A stretch of 64,000 nucleotides of DNA from Leifsonia xyli (GCA_003243275.1 QFQR01000004.1:186001-250000), one strand, 5' to 3'; shown: positions 1 to 8,988, numbered from the stretch's first letter. The notes: generated by a model not told the origin, from the sequence alone. A program made the numbers and translations.

Positions 1-405
1 GTGGGACAGCAGCAGCGCCCCGTCGATGTTGCCCGCCTGCAGGTATCGGCGCGTCTTCTCGCCGTCGCGTTCGGCGGCGATCACGAGGCTCAGCGTGTAG
101 TCGGTGTCGGAGAGGTACATCGCGATCCCCTGCACGACGGTCGCGAAGTAGGGGTCGGCGAAGAACCGTGCCGTGTTCTCGGGGATGACGAGCGCGATCG
201 ACTGGGTGCGTTTACTCGCCAGGATGCGTGCGGCGCGGTTCGGCACGTAGCCGAGCTCGTCGATCGCGCGGCGGACCGCGGCGAGCGCCTCCGGGGTGAC
301 CTTGGGGGAGTCGTTGACGACGCGTGACACCGTGGAGCGCGACACGCCGGCGGCCTTGGCGACCTGTTCGAGGGTCGGCGCGCTTCCGTGCAGTTCCGGG
401 GTCAT
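1..405 (-). CDS. cebR: LacI-family repressor, CebR-like, C-terminus outside the window
   Basis: The reverse strand reads from ATG at 405 without a stop to base 1, giving 135 residues. The N-terminus is a LacI helix-turn-helix (TLEQVAKAAGVSRSTVSRVV, about residues 11-30), a hinge helix (GYVPNRAARILASKRT) and the start of the periplasmic-binding-like sensor domain. AGAAGG sits about six bases before the ATG. The gene is the last of a minus-strand run behind cebE, cebF, cebG and a GH1 gene, the gene set of Streptomyces ceb loci. The operators upstream of cebE match the known CebR site (TGGGAGCGCTCCCA), so cellobiose-responsive repression is inferred. The LacI assignment is firm; the CebR name rests on context. 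Confidence 0.85.
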   Translation of the reverse strand, partial: MTPELHGSAPTLEQVAKAAGVSRSTVSRVVNDSPKVTPEALAAVRRAIDELGYVPNRAARILASKRTQSIALVIPENTARFFADPYFATVVQGIAMYLSDTDYTLSLVIAAERDGEKTRRYLQAGNIDGALLLSH

Positions 406-438
406 GGGGATCCTTCTGGCCGAGGCCGGCCGTACGTC

Positions 439-1860
439 CTATGAGGCGAGGGTACGCGCGTCAGCGGCGACGGCGGCGAAAGCCCATCCGGAGTCCTTCA
501 CGATGCGTTGCTGCGTCTCGTAGTTCACGTACACGATCCCGAACCGCTTCTCGTAGCCCCAGGCCCATTCGAAGTTGTCCATGAGCGACCAGGCGAAGTA
601 GCCCCGCACATCCGCTCCCTCGTCGATCGCCTGGGCGACCGCCTCGAGGTGACGCTCGAGGAAGTCGACCCGCTGGGCGTCGTGCACGCCTCCGTCGGGG
701 GCGACGACGTCATCCCAGGCGGAGCCGTTCTCGGTGATGTACATCGCAGGCAGGTTGTCGTACTGCCGGCCGAGGCGCACGAGCAGTCGGCGCAGCCCGT
801 CGGGGTTGATCTCCCATCCCATCGCCGTCTGCGGAAGGCCTCGCGTCGGGCTCGTGATGAACTCCGAGCCCACGAACCACGACGAGGTCGCCTTCGAGGT
901 CGGTGCGAGACCGCGCGGATGCCCGTCCGGCAGCGGATGCCCGGAGACGTTGTCGTCGTGGTAGTGGTTGACGCCGAGGAAGTCGATCGGCTGGTGGATG
1001 ATCGCGAGGTCGCCGTCGTGCACGAGCTCGTCGAAGCGGTGCGCGGCGACGTCGTCGAGGAAGTCGGCCGGGTAGGCCCCCAGCAGGATCGGCTCGAGGT
1101 AGGCGCGGTTCCAGAGTGCGTCGAGTCGGCGGGCCGCGTCGAGATCGACGGGGTCGTTCGGGTCGTTCGGCACCGCGTTGGTGAGGTTGAGCGTGATGCC
1201 CAGCTTCTCGGCGCCGCGCGCCCGCAGCTCCTTCACGGCGAGGCCGTGCGCGAGGTGCTGGTGGTGCAGTGCCGCGAGTCCCGCGCGCGGTTCCTGACGT
1301 CCGGGGGCGTGCTCGCCGCCCGCGTAGGAGATGAGCGAGGAGCACAGCGGCTCGTTGAACGTCGTCCAGTGGGTGACCCGGTCGCCGAGTGCCTCGTGCA
1401 TCACGATCGCGTAGTCGAGGAAGCGCTGGGCGGTGTCGCGGTTGGCCCAGCCGCCGGTCTCCTCGACGGCCTGCGGCAGATCCCAGTGGTAGAGGGTGAG
1501 CCAGGGCAGGATGCCGTTCTCCAGCAGTTCGTCGACGAGCCGGCTGTAGAAGTCGATGCCCGCGGGGTTGACCGCGCCATCCGCCGGCTTGACCCGTGCC
1601 CAGCTCGTGGAGAAGCGGTAGCTGTCGAGGCCGAGCTCCTTCATGAGCTGCACGTCCTGCGGCATCCGGTGGTAGTGGTCGACCGCCATCTCGGGGGTGT
1701 CGCCGTAGGCGACGTTGCCGGGGATGCGGGCGAAGTGGTCCCAGATGGAGTCGAGCTTGCCGTCTTCGTGCGCGGCGCCCTCGATCTGGGCGGCGGCGGT
1801 GGCGGCACCCCAGAGGAACCCGACCGGCCACTCGAACCCGTCGGGGAGTGTGAGCGCCAT
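439..1860 (-). CDS. bglC: GH1 beta-glucosidase, cytoplasmic
   Basis: A 473-residue protein starting MALTLPDGFEWP, the usual length for GH1. It has the GH1 signatures: an N-terminal FLWGAATAAAQIEG, the acid/base motif TFNEP near residue 168 and the nucleophile motif ITENG near residue 377. There is no signal peptide, so it should hydrolyse imported cellobiose or other beta-glucosides in the cytoplasm. An open frame continues upstream of the ATG, but the chosen start overlaps the stop of the permease gene by one base (TGATG) and matches the family N-terminus. It is the fourth gene of the operon, just ahead of the LacI gene. Specificity for glucosides over galactosides is inferred from context. 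Confidence 0.93.
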   Translation of the reverse strand: MALTLPDGFEWPVGFLWGAATAAAQIEGAAHEDGKLDSIWDHFARIPGNVAYGDTPEMAVDHYHRMPQDVQLMKELGLDSYRFSTSWARVKPADGAVNPAGIDFYSRLVDELLENGILPWLTLYHWDLPQAVEETGGWANRDTAQRFLDYAIVMHEALGDRVTHWTTFNEPLCSSLISYAGGEHAPGRQEPRAGLAALHHQHLAHGLAVKELRARGAEKLGITLNLTNAVPNDPNDPVDLDAARRLDALWNRAYLEPILLGAYPADFLDDVAAHRFDELVHDGDLAIIHQPIDFLGVNHYHDDNVSGHPLPDGHPRGLAPTSKATSSWFVGSEFITSPTRGLPQTAMGWEINPDGLRRLLVRLGRQYDNLPAMYITENGSAWDDVVAPDGGVHDAQRVDFLERHLEAVAQAIDEGADVRGYFAWSLMDNFEWAWGYEKRFGIVYVNYETQQRIVKDSGWAFAAVAADARTLAS

Positions 1861-2774
1861 CAGCCCTTCACCGCCCCGGACATGATCCCGGAGATGAGCT
1901 GTTTGCCCGCCAGGAGGAAGAGGATGAGCAGCGGCACGATCGACACGATGGTTCCCGCGAGCACCATCGAGTAGTCGGGGGTGTGGCCGCCGGAGGCGTT
2001 GAGCGCGGAGAGCGCGGTCTGCACGCTCGGGTTCTTGGGCCCGAGCACCAGGAGCGGCCAGAGGAAGTCGGTCCAGGCCGCCATGAACATGAAGAGCCCG
2101 AGCACCGCCATCGCGGGCCGCGCCGACGGCAGCGCGACGTGCCAGAAGGTGCCCCACATGGAGGCCCCGTCCATGCGCGCCGCCTCGATGAGCTCGTCGG
2201 GGATCACATCCACGAGGTACTGCCGCATGAAGAACACCCCGAAGGCCGACACCATCCCGGGGATGATGACCGCGGCGAGCGTGTTGGTGAGCTTGAGCTC
2301 CGACACGATCATGAACAGCGGGATGATGCCGAGCTGGGTCGGGATCGCCATCGTCGCGATGACGGCGACCATGAGCGGGTTGCGCCCGCGGAAGCTCAGC
2401 TTGGCGAAGGCGTAGCCGGCGAGGGTCGAGAAGAAGACGACCGAGACGGCGATCGTGCTCGAGATGATGAGGCTGTTGATGAGCGCCTTGGTGAAGTCGA
2501 CGGTCTCGAAGGCCTTCACGACGTTGCTCAGGAAGTTGGGCCCGGGGATCACGACGGGCGGCACCGCGTTGATGTCGGATGCGACGCGGCTGCCCATCAC
2601 GAACGACCACCAGAGGGGGAACACCGCGCCGAGGAAGAACGCGCCGAGCAGGGCGTAGGTGAGCCAGCCCGGGCGGTCGTAGAAGCGCGCCTTGCGCTTG
2701 CGCGCGTCGCGCTGCTCGTGGTCGGGGAAACGCACGCCGCTGGGGTTGCGGTGGCGGTCGATGGTCGTGGTCAC
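1860..2774 (-). CDS. cebG: ABC sugar transporter permease, MalG/CebG type
   Basis: A 304-residue integral membrane protein with about six hydrophobic segments. The cytoplasmic EAA loop (ELIEAARMDGASMWGTFWHV) that contacts the ATPase lies near residue 195. It belongs to the MalG branch of carbohydrate importers and pairs with the permease encoded just before it, whose stop its start overlaps by four bases. No ATPase gene is present; actinobacterial CebEFG importers commonly share a multitask ATPase (MsiK) encoded elsewhere, and that is inferred here. Cello-oligosaccharide specificity comes from the neighbouring GH1 gene and the CebR-type operators. Confidence 0.9.
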   Translation of the reverse strand: MTTTIDRHRNPSGVRFPDHEQRDARKRKARFYDRPGWLTYALLGAFFLGAVFPLWWSFVMGSRVASDINAVPPVVIPGPNFLSNVVKAFETVDFTKALINSLIISSTIAVSVVFFSTLAGYAFAKLSFRGRNPLMVAVIATMAIPTQLGIIPLFMIVSELKLTNTLAAVIIPGMVSAFGVFFMRQYLVDVIPDELIEAARMDGASMWGTFWHVALPSARPAMAVLGLFMFMAAWTDFLWPLLVLGPKNPSVQTALSALNASGGHTPDYSMVLAGTIVSIVPLLILFLLAGKQLISGIMSGAVKG

Positions 2775-3769
2775 TTGCGGCCCCCGATCGTGCGGCGCGC
2801 GCCGGCTGCGGGCACACGGACTTTCTTCTTGATGTCCTGCGAGGCGATCGTGCGCGAGATGGCGTAGTTGATGAGCCCGATGAGGATGATGATGAGGAAG
2901 AGGATCCAGGCGGTCGCCGCCGCGCGTCCGAAGTCGCGTCGGGGGAACGCCATCTCGTAGAGGTAGAGCACGATCGTCTGGAACTGACGGTTGGGTCCGC
3001 CGTTGGTCTGCCCGTCGAAGAGCTTGGGCTCGGTGAAGATCTGCAGCCCGCCGATGGTGGCGGTGATGATCACGAAGATCATGGTGGGCCGGATCATGGG
3101 GATCGTGATCGACCAGAAGCGGCGCGCGCGCCCGGCGCCGTCGAGGGACGCAGACTCGTAGACGTCGCGCGGGATGGCCTGCATGGCCGCGAGCAGGATC
3201 AGGGCGTTGTAGCCGGTCCAGCGCCAGTTGACCATGGTCGCGATGGCGATGTGCGAGGGGAAGACGTCGTAGCCCCAGCGGATCGGCTCGAGCCCGAAGA
3301 ACTGCAGGAGGCCCGTGATGGGTCCGCCGAACTGGTTGAAGATCTGGGTGAAGATCACGGCGACCGCGACGGGGGCCGCGATGTAGGGGAGCAGCACGCT
3401 CATCCGCCAGAAGGTGCTGGCGCGGATGGCCTGGTCGAGCACGGCGGCGATGACGGTCGCCATCACGAGCTGCGGCACGGCGGAGAGCAGGAAGATGCTG
3501 AAAGTGTTGACGAAGGCGTTCCAGAACATCGGGTCGGTGAGCGTCGTCACGTAGTTCTGGATGCCGACGAAGTCGCCCTGGCCCTTCAGGAGGTCCCAGT
3601 TGTAGAGCGACACGTTGACCGTGTAGATGATCGGGAACAGCCCGAGGAGCGCGAACAGGATGAAGAACGGCGAGATGTAGAGGTAGGGCGAGAACTTGTA
3701 GTCGAAGTTCGACAGCTTCTGCCGGAAGGTGAGTCCGGAGCCGCGCCGCTGCGCCTGGAGTGTGCTCAT
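2771..3769 (-). CDS. cebF: ABC sugar transporter permease, MalF/CebF type
   Basis: A 332-residue membrane protein with a hydrophilic N-terminus, about six hydrophobic segments and an EAA-type loop (DVYESASLDGAGRARRFWSI) near residue 225. It forms the heteromeric channel with the next permease. The start lies 88 bases after the binding-protein stop, and a strong hairpin sits in that gap, which would give fewer permease than binding-protein transcripts. The C-terminus is basic and faces the cytoplasm. Confidence 0.9.
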   Translation of the reverse strand: MSTLQAQRRGSGLTFRQKLSNFDYKFSPYLYISPFFILFALLGLFPIIYTVNVSLYNWDLLKGQGDFVGIQNYVTTLTDPMFWNAFVNTFSIFLLSAVPQLVMATVIAAVLDQAIRASTFWRMSVLLPYIAAPVAVAVIFTQIFNQFGGPITGLLQFFGLEPIRWGYDVFPSHIAIATMVNWRWTGYNALILLAAMQAIPRDVYESASLDGAGRARRFWSITIPMIRPTMIFVIITATIGGLQIFTEPKLFDGQTNGGPNRQFQTIVLYLYEMAFPRRDFGRAAATAWILFLIIILIGLINYAISRTIASQDIKKKVRVPAAGARRTIGGRK

Positions 3770-3805
3770 CGTGATGCCTAACTGATGACGTGCAGGGGTG
3801 TGGAG

Positions 3806-3842
3806 GGATGCGGCCCCCGGGGTGACCCCGGGGGCCGCATCC
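3806..3842 (-). terminator. Intercistronic hairpin between cebE and cebF
   Basis: A perfect 17-base inverted repeat with a three-base loop: arms 3806-3822 and 3826-3842, almost entirely G and C. No T-tract follows. It lies between the binding-protein stop and the first permease start. Such hairpins stabilise the upstream binding-protein message or partly end transcription in many ABC operons; that role is inferred. Confidence 0.7.
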
Positions 3843-3857
3843 GATGGTGGTGCTCTG

Positions 3858-5156
3858 TTACTGCTTGATGAGCTGGTCGAACAGCGTCATCGCGGCGGCC
3901 CAGGCTTCGTCACCGGTCTTGTACTTGCCCTGACCGACGTCGTTCAGCACGGCGCCGAACACGTTGTCCTGGATGTTGGAGTCCTCCGGACCCTTCACCT
4001 GGGCGACGACACCCTTCGAGCGGTTGGCGAAGATCTCGCCGGTGGGGGCGTCGTTGAAGAAGGAGTCGGTGGCGCTCTTCACGAGATCCTGACCCTTCGT
4101 CGTCGACGGGAACGGACCCGCGGCCTCGAAGGCGGCTGCCTGCTGCTCGGGCGCGGCGAGCCAGAGAGCGAGGTCGGCCGCAGCCTTCTTGTTCTCGGAG
4201 GACTCGGAGACACCGAGGAAGGAACCGCCCCAGTTGGCGGCGCCACCCGGGAGGACGTCAGCGAAGTCCCAGCCGCTGCCGGTGGTGCCCGCGTCGTAGT
4301 AGCCCTTGACGACACCGAGCATCCAGGACGGGCAGACGTAGACGGCGAAGTCGCCGGCCTTGGCCTGCTCGCCGACGCCCCAGGCGCCGAGTCCGGCACC
4401 GATGTTGGCGTTCTTGACGATCAGGTCGAGCTGGCCCTTGAGCGCGGCGTTGTCCTTCACGTTGAGCGTCTTGCCGTCCTTCTTGTAGTAGCCCTCCGCC
4501 TGCTGGTTCACGAAGGAGTTAAAGAAGAAGGAGGGGTTGTGGTAGAACGGCTTGCCCGTGGCGGCCGTGTACTTCTGGCCGAACTCGAAGAACGACTCCC
4601 AGGTGGCCTTGTCGCCGCCGATGGCCTGCGCGAAGCCCTCGCGGTCGCCCGGCAGGCCGGCCGCCTTGAGGAGGTCGCCACGGAAGCAGAGACCCTGGGG
4701 CCCGATGTCGAGGCCGGCGGCGAAGACGCGACCGTCTGCGTCGGTGCCCTGCTTGTACTTCCAGTCGAGCCACTCGCTCTTCTTGTCTTCGATGCCGTAG
4801 TCGCGCAGGTCGACGAAGGAGTCGGAGACCTCGGCGATGGTCGAGAGCCAGCCTTCCTCGATGGCGACGATGTCGCTGAGTCCGGTGCCGGCCGCGATCT
4901 TCGCGTAGGCGTCGTCACGAGCCGACCCACCATCCTTGAGGTTGGTGGCCTCGATCTTGATGTTCGGGTGCTCCTTCATGTACTTCGCGTAGTTGGCGTC
5001 GATGCCCATGGTGCCGAACGTGGTGATCGTCAGCGTGATGGGCTTGTCGCTGTCGCCGCCGTTACCCGCATCCGTCGAGCACCCGGAGAGAACCAGGGCG
5101 AGGGATGCGGTACCAGCGATCACAGCAACGGTGGCGGTGCGTCGTGAGAACTTCAC
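3858..5156 (-). CDS. cebE: Sugar-binding lipoprotein of the ABC importer, CebE type
   Basis: A 432-residue extracellular solute-binding protein (family 1). It has a lipoprotein signal peptide with lipobox LSGC about 25 residues in, so it is anchored outside the membrane and delivers sugar to the two permeases. Of two in-frame GTG codons (5162 and 5156) the second is chosen because AAAGGAG lies five bases before it. It is the first gene of the operon and carries the operator-rich promoter. The binding of cellobiose or cello-oligosaccharides is inferred from the GH1 gene and the operators. Confidence 0.88.
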   Translation of the reverse strand: MKFSRRTATVAVIAGTASLALVLSGCSTDAGNGGDSDKPITLTITTFGTMGIDANYAKYMKEHPNIKIEATNLKDGGSARDDAYAKIAAGTGLSDIVAIEEGWLSTIAEVSDSFVDLRDYGIEDKKSEWLDWKYKQGTDADGRVFAAGLDIGPQGLCFRGDLLKAAGLPGDREGFAQAIGGDKATWESFFEFGQKYTAATGKPFYHNPSFFFNSFVNQQAEGYYKKDGKTLNVKDNAALKGQLDLIVKNANIGAGLGAWGVGEQAKAGDFAVYVCPSWMLGVVKGYYDAGTTGSGWDFADVLPGGAANWGGSFLGVSESSENKKAAADLALWLAAPEQQAAAFEAAGPFPSTTKGQDLVKSATDSFFNDAPTGEIFANRSKGVVAQVKGPEDSNIQDNVFGAVLNDVGQGKYKTGDEAWAAAMTLFDQLIKQ

Positions 5157-5194
5157 GGTCACTCCTTTGTGTGCGTGGATGGGAAGGATCTCGG

Positions 5195-5288
5195 TGGGAG
5201 CGCTCTCACACGCCAGCGTGGGAGCGCTCTCACGAAATCGAGGTCACGATATCCGGCTCGGGCGGCGGATGTCAAGAGAGCGCTCCCA
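5195..5288. promoter_or_regulatory. Three CebR-type operators
   Basis: Two identical 14-base palindromes, TGGGAGCGCTCTCA, lie at 5195-5208 and 5219-5232. A degenerate third (AGAGAGCGCTCCCA) lies at 5275-5288. They match the published Streptomyces CebR operator except for one base in the perfect copies. The middle site covers the region just after the expected transcription start, and the third overlaps the upstream edge of the -35 box. Confidence 0.85.
5246..5275 (-). promoter_or_regulatory. Sigma-70 promoter of the ceb operon
   Basis: On the minus strand a perfect -35 TTGACA (5275-5270) is followed after 18 bases by TATCGT (5251-5246). The predicted start is near 5239, giving a leader of about 80 bases that contains two operators. 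Bound repressor would block polymerase binding or clearance. Confidence 0.75.
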
Positions 5289-5336
5289 CGGGGGCGCGCG
5301 ACGGAGCCCCGCCGCAGGCGTCGTAGGCTCGACGCG

Positions 5337-6155
5337 ATGTCCCCGACCTCCTCCGAAACCCCGAGCCGCAGCAGCGCGCGTGCCGCCGCGCGCAGGCGTC
5401 GCTTCCGTCGATTCGTGCTCGTGACGACGCTCGCGGTCGTCGTCATCGTGGCGCTCGTCGTGGCGATCGTGCTGCTGCTGAACCCCGCCGCACCCGCACC
5501 GGCTCCCGCGCCGTCCGCATCGGCATCCGGAACCCCCACGCCGAGCGAGAACCCCACCCCCAGCCCGCCCCCCGCCTTCGACAAGACCCAGTTCTCGCTC
5601 ACCGACCCCACGAGCCCATGGGTGATCGTCAACAAGCTCAACCCGCTGCAGCCCGCCGACTTCACGCCCGAACTGCGCGTCGTGAACGTGCCCTATGTCT
5701 ACGAACCGCGCATGCAGCCCGCGGCGGCTGACGCGCTCGAGCAGATGTTCGCCGCCTTCCAGGCCGAGACCGGGTTGCAGATGCAGTCGCAGTCGGCGTA
5801 TCGCAGCTATCAGACGCAGCAGCAGGTCTACCAGGGCAACGACACCCTCACGGCGCGGCCCGGATACAGCGAGCACCAGACCGGGTTGGTCATGGACATC
5901 TCCGCGCTGCCCGCCAACTGCTCGCTGCAGATCTGCTTCGGGCAGACGCCGCAGGGCGTGTGGCTCGCCGAGAACGCCTACCGCTACGGCTTCATCATCC
6001 GCTACCCCGACGGCAAGACGGATGTCACGGGCTACCAGTACGAGCCGTGGCACGTGCGCTACGTCGGCGTGGCCCTCGCGACCGAGATGCACGACACGGG
6101 GGTGCAGACGCTCGAGGAGTTCTTCGGGTACCCGCCGGCGCCGACGTATCCCTAG
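5337..6155 (+). CDS. D-alanyl-D-alanine carboxypeptidase, VanY (M15B) family, membrane anchored
   Basis: A 272-residue protein: basic N-terminus, one membrane anchor (about residues 25-45), a Pro/Ala/Ser linker, then a VanY domain. Zinc-binding and catalytic motifs are visible: SEHQTGLVMD (SxHxxGxAxD type) and EPWHVRY. It should trim the terminal D-alanine of peptidoglycan stem peptides outside the membrane. The ATG at 5337 is chosen over an upstream GTG at 5169 because the longer frame would read through the ceb operators. It is transcribed away from the ceb operon. Nothing suggests a resistance cluster; a housekeeping wall role is more likely. Confidence 0.88.
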   Translation: MSPTSSETPSRSSARAAARRRRFRRFVLVTTLAVVVIVALVVAIVLLLNPAAPAPAPAPSASASGTPTPSENPTPSPPPAFDKTQFSLTDPTSPWVIVNKLNPLQPADFTPELRVVNVPYVYEPRMQPAAADALEQMFAAFQAETGLQMQSQSAYRSYQTQQQVYQGNDTLTARPGYSEHQTGLVMDISALPANCSLQICFGQTPQGVWLAENAYRYGFIIRYPDGKTDVTGYQYEPWHVRYVGVALATEMHDTGVQTLEEFFGYPPAPTYP

Positions 6156-6175
6156 GGCGTGAGCCGCGGGCGGGC

Positions 6176-6291
6176 GGGGGATCTCGATACACCGCGCTGC
6201 GCGCGGCACTCGATCAGCGGGGGTAGGGCCGTGCGCGCGGCTCAGGTGGTCGAGCAGCGGACGCGCAGCGGACGCGTCTCGAGACCACCGT
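6176..6291. repeat. Intergenic palindromic repeats between convergent genes
   Basis: Two repeat-like units: one with ATCTCGATACACCGCGC followed by CGCGCGGCACTCGATCAG (6181-6218), and one running from GGTGGTCGAGCAGCGG to CTCGAGACCACC (6246-6289). They resemble the better-preserved pair at 8884-8987. They may act as a two-way terminator between the VanY and pgm genes. Confidence 0.6.
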
Positions 6292-6297
6292 CGAGGG

Positions 6298-7917
6298 TTA
6301 CCCGAGCGCCGCGTCGACGATGCGCTTCGCCTCCGCCTGCACGAGCGCCAGGTGCTCGGGCCCGCGGAACGACTCGGCGTAGATCTTGTAGACGTTCTCG
6401 GTGCCGCTCGGTCGCGCCGCGAACCAGGCGTGCTCGCTCTGCACCTTCACGCCGCCGATCGCCGCGCCGTTGCCGGGCGCGTGCGAGAGACGCGCGGTGA
6501 TCGGGTCGCCTGCGAGCTCCGTCGCGGTGATGTCGTCGCCCGACAGCTTGCCGAGCCGCGCCTTCTGCTCCGGCGTCGCCGCGGCATCCACGCGCGCGTA
6601 CGCGGGGTCGCCGAACTCCGCCGTCAGCTCGCGGTACAGCTCGCTCGGGCTCTTCCCGGTCACGGCGCGGATCTCGGCCGCCAGCAGGGCGAGCAGGATG
6701 CCGTCCTTGTCGGTCGTCCATGCCGTCCCGTCGAGGGTGAGGAAGCTCGCGCCCGCGCTCTCCTCCCCGCCGAAGCCGACCGAGCCGTCGACGAGCCCCG
6801 GCACGAACCATTTGAAGCCGACCGGCACCTCCCACAGCCGCCGCCCGAGCGAGGCCGCGACGCGGTCGATCATCGAGCTCGACACGAGCGTCTTTCCGAT
6901 CGCCGCATCCGGTCGCCAGCCGGGGCGATGCGTGTACAGGTACTGGATCGCGACGGCGAGGTAGTGGTTGGGGTTCATCAGCCCGCCGTCGGGGGTGACG
7001 ATGCCGTGCCGGTCGGCATCCGCGTCGTTGCCGGTGAGGATCGCGTAGTCGCCCGCCCGCGCCACGACGGATGCCATCGCCGAGGGCGACGACGGATCCA
7101 TCCGGATCTTCTCGTCCCAGTCGAGCGTCATGAAGCCCCACGCGGGGTCGACCGTCGGGTTCACGACCTCGAGGTCGAGCCCGTAGCGCTCGGCGATGAG
7201 CTGCCAGTAGTGCACGCTCGCGCCGCCCAGCGGGTCGGCGCCGAGCTTCAGCCCGGCCGCCGCGATCGCCTCCAGGTCGATCACCTTCGCGAGCTCCTCG
7301 ACGTAGGCGCCGCGGAAGTCGTAGCTGTCGACCGCGCTCGGCTCGGCGAAGCGCACCTCGCGGTTGCCGCCCTCGATGATCGCGTTCGCCCGCGCCGCGA
7401 TCCAGCTCGTGGCGTCCGAGTCGGCGGGGCCGCCGTGCGGCGGGTTGTATTTGAAGCCGCCGTCGCGGGGCGGGTTGTGGCTCGGGGTGATGACGATGCC
7501 GTCGGCCTGCGGCTGCCCCGGATGCTCCGTGTTGTAGCGGATGATGGCGCGGCTGAGCGCGGGAGTCGGCACGTAGTCGTCGTACTCGTCGGCGAGCGCG
7601 TGCACCCCGTTCGCCTCCAGCACGCCGAGCGCGGTGGTCTGCGCGGGCGCGGAGAGCCCGTGGGTGTCGGAGCCGATGAACAACGGCCCCGAGATGCCCT
7701 GCGAGGTGCGGTACTCCACGATCGCCTGGGTGATGGCGGCGATGTGCGTCTCGGTGAACGCCCCGTCGAGGCTCGAACCGCGATGCCCGCTCGTGCCGAA
7801 CACGACCCGCTGCGCCGCATCCGACATGTCGGGGGTGCGCTGGTAGTACGCCTCGACGAGCTCGCGCACGTCGATCAGGTCGGAGGGCTGGGCCGGGGTT
7901 CCCGCGCGCGAGGTCAT
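6298..7917 (-). CDS. pgm: Phosphoglucomutase, alpha-D-glucose specific
   Basis: A protein of 539 residues from the ATG at 7917; an in-frame codon at 7947 would add ten residues but has no better ribosome site. It interconverts glucose-1-phosphate and glucose-6-phosphate in glycogen and nucleotide-sugar metabolism. Visible are GTSGHRGSS near the N-terminus, the phosphoserine loop TPSHNPPRDGG, the metal-binding loop DADADRHG, and the sugar-binding GGEESAGASF and RPSGTEN. Length and order fit the bacterial Pgm family. It is divergent from pheA, with only 31 bases between the start codons, so their promoters must overlap. Confidence 0.95.
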   Translation of the reverse strand: MTSRAGTPAQPSDLIDVRELVEAYYQRTPDMSDAAQRVVFGTSGHRGSSLDGAFTETHIAAITQAIVEYRTSQGISGPLFIGSDTHGLSAPAQTTALGVLEANGVHALADEYDDYVPTPALSRAIIRYNTEHPGQPQADGIVITPSHNPPRDGGFKYNPPHGGPADSDATSWIAARANAIIEGGNREVRFAEPSAVDSYDFRGAYVEELAKVIDLEAIAAAGLKLGADPLGGASVHYWQLIAERYGLDLEVVNPTVDPAWGFMTLDWDEKIRMDPSSPSAMASVVARAGDYAILTGNDADADRHGIVTPDGGLMNPNHYLAVAIQYLYTHRPGWRPDAAIGKTLVSSSMIDRVAASLGRRLWEVPVGFKWFVPGLVDGSVGFGGEESAGASFLTLDGTAWTTDKDGILLALLAAEIRAVTGKSPSELYRELTAEFGDPAYARVDAAATPEQKARLGKLSGDDITATELAGDPITARLSHAPGNGAAIGGVKVQSEHAWFAARPSGTENVYKIYAESFRGPEHLALVQAEAKRIVDAALG

Positions 7918-7948
7918 GCGCTCAAGTCTGCCCGCTAAGGTCGTCAAG

Positions 7949-8860
7949 GTGTACAGCTATCTCGGCCCTGCGGGCACCTTCACCTGGGCGGCGCTCGCGC
8001 AGGTGCCGGAGGCGTCGGGTGCCGAGTGGCGTGCGGTGAACAACGTGGGGGAGGCGCTCGACGACGTCGTCTCGGGGCGCAGTGAGGCCGCCATGATCGC
8101 GATCGAGAACTCGATCGAGGGCGGCGTCTCCGCCACGCAGGACGCGCTCGCCAACATCCCGGGTCTGCGCATCGTCGGCGAGTACCTCGTGCCGGTCAAC
8201 TTCCAGCTCGTCGCCCGCCCGGGCACGCGGCTCGACGAGGTGCGCGTCGTCAACGCGCACCCGGTCGCCTACGCGCAGTGCCACCTCTGGCTCGACGCCA
8301 CACTGCCGACGCACGGCCACATCCCGTCGACCTCCAACGTCGCCGCGCCGCGGGAGCTGCTGGAGACCACCAACGCGGATGCCGCGATCGCGCCGCCCGG
8401 CATCACCCAGCACCTGCCTCTCGTGGTGCTCGCGGAGGACATCGCCGACAACCCGGAGGCGGTCACCCGCTTCGTGCTCGTCTCGCGCTCGCGCGTCATC
8501 CCGCCCCGCACCGGTGCCGACAAGACGAGCGTGATCGTGGAGCTGCCGAGCGACCAGCCGGGTGGGCTCGTCGAGATGCTCGAACAGTTCGCCACCCGCG
8601 GCGTGAACCTCAGCCTGCTCGAGTCGCGCCCCATCGGCGACGCGCTCGGCCGCTACCGCTTCATCGTCGACCTCGACGGGCACGTGCTCGACGAGCGGGT
8701 CGCGGACGCCCTGCTCGGACTGAAGCGCTTCAGCCCGAGCGTGCAGTTCCTCGGCTCGTATCCGCGTGCCGACAAGCAGCACATCGAGGTCACCGGCCGC
8801 TACGACGACCAGGTGTTCATCGAGGCGCGGGAGTGGTTGCGCGGGATCGTCGGGGCGTAG
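7949..8860 (+). CDS. pheA: Prephenate dehydratase
   Basis: A 303-residue protein that converts prephenate to phenylpyruvate in phenylalanine synthesis. It starts YSYLGPAGTFTW, the family N-terminus, at a GTG 33 bases into a longer open frame. It has the central motif IAIENSIEGGVSATQD and a C-terminal ACT regulatory domain with GVNLSLLESRPIG, where phenylalanine usually binds, so feedback inhibition is expected. No chorismate mutase domain is fused, as is normal in actinomycetes. Confidence 0.95.
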   Translation: MYSYLGPAGTFTWAALAQVPEASGAEWRAVNNVGEALDDVVSGRSEAAMIAIENSIEGGVSATQDALANIPGLRIVGEYLVPVNFQLVARPGTRLDEVRVVNAHPVAYAQCHLWLDATLPTHGHIPSTSNVAAPRELLETTNADAAIAPPGITQHLPLVVLAEDIADNPEAVTRFVLVSRSRVIPPRTGADKTSVIVELPSDQPGGLVEMLEQFATRGVNLSLLESRPIGDALGRYRFIVDLDGHVLDERVADALLGLKRFSPSVQFLGSYPRADKQHIEVTGRYDDQVFIEAREWLRGIVGA

Positions 8861-8987
8861 GGGCGTAGGGGCGTAGGGGCGCGGGGATTTCGATACGCGG
8901 CCTGCGGCCGCTACTCAATCAGCGGGGTGCGCGCTCCCTGCCCCCGCGGGTTGAGTAGCCCGCGAAGCGGGCGTATCGAAACCGCGC
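8861..8987. repeat. Convergent intergenic repeat pair
   Basis: After pheA come short tandem copies of GGGGCGTA (about 8854-8883), then two facing copies of a palindromic unit: TTTCGATACG, a small hairpin, then CTACTCAA (8888-8920), and its reverse complement (8950-8983). The pair could fold into a long hairpin between the converging pheA and lipid kinase genes. This repeat type recurs between genes in Microbacteriaceae genomes, as I recall. A terminator role is inferred. Confidence 0.7.
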
Positions 8988-8988
8988 C

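Noticed and set aside
439..2817. A single 792-codon minus-strand frame spanning GH1 and part of a permease gene
   Set aside because: Only the part from 1860 down is GH1; the rest is out-of-frame sequence of the permease gene, common at this GC content.
3798..5147. Long plus-strand frame of 449 codons
   Set aside because: Antisense shadow of the binding-protein gene, with Val/Gly/Arg-rich composition and no recognisable motif.
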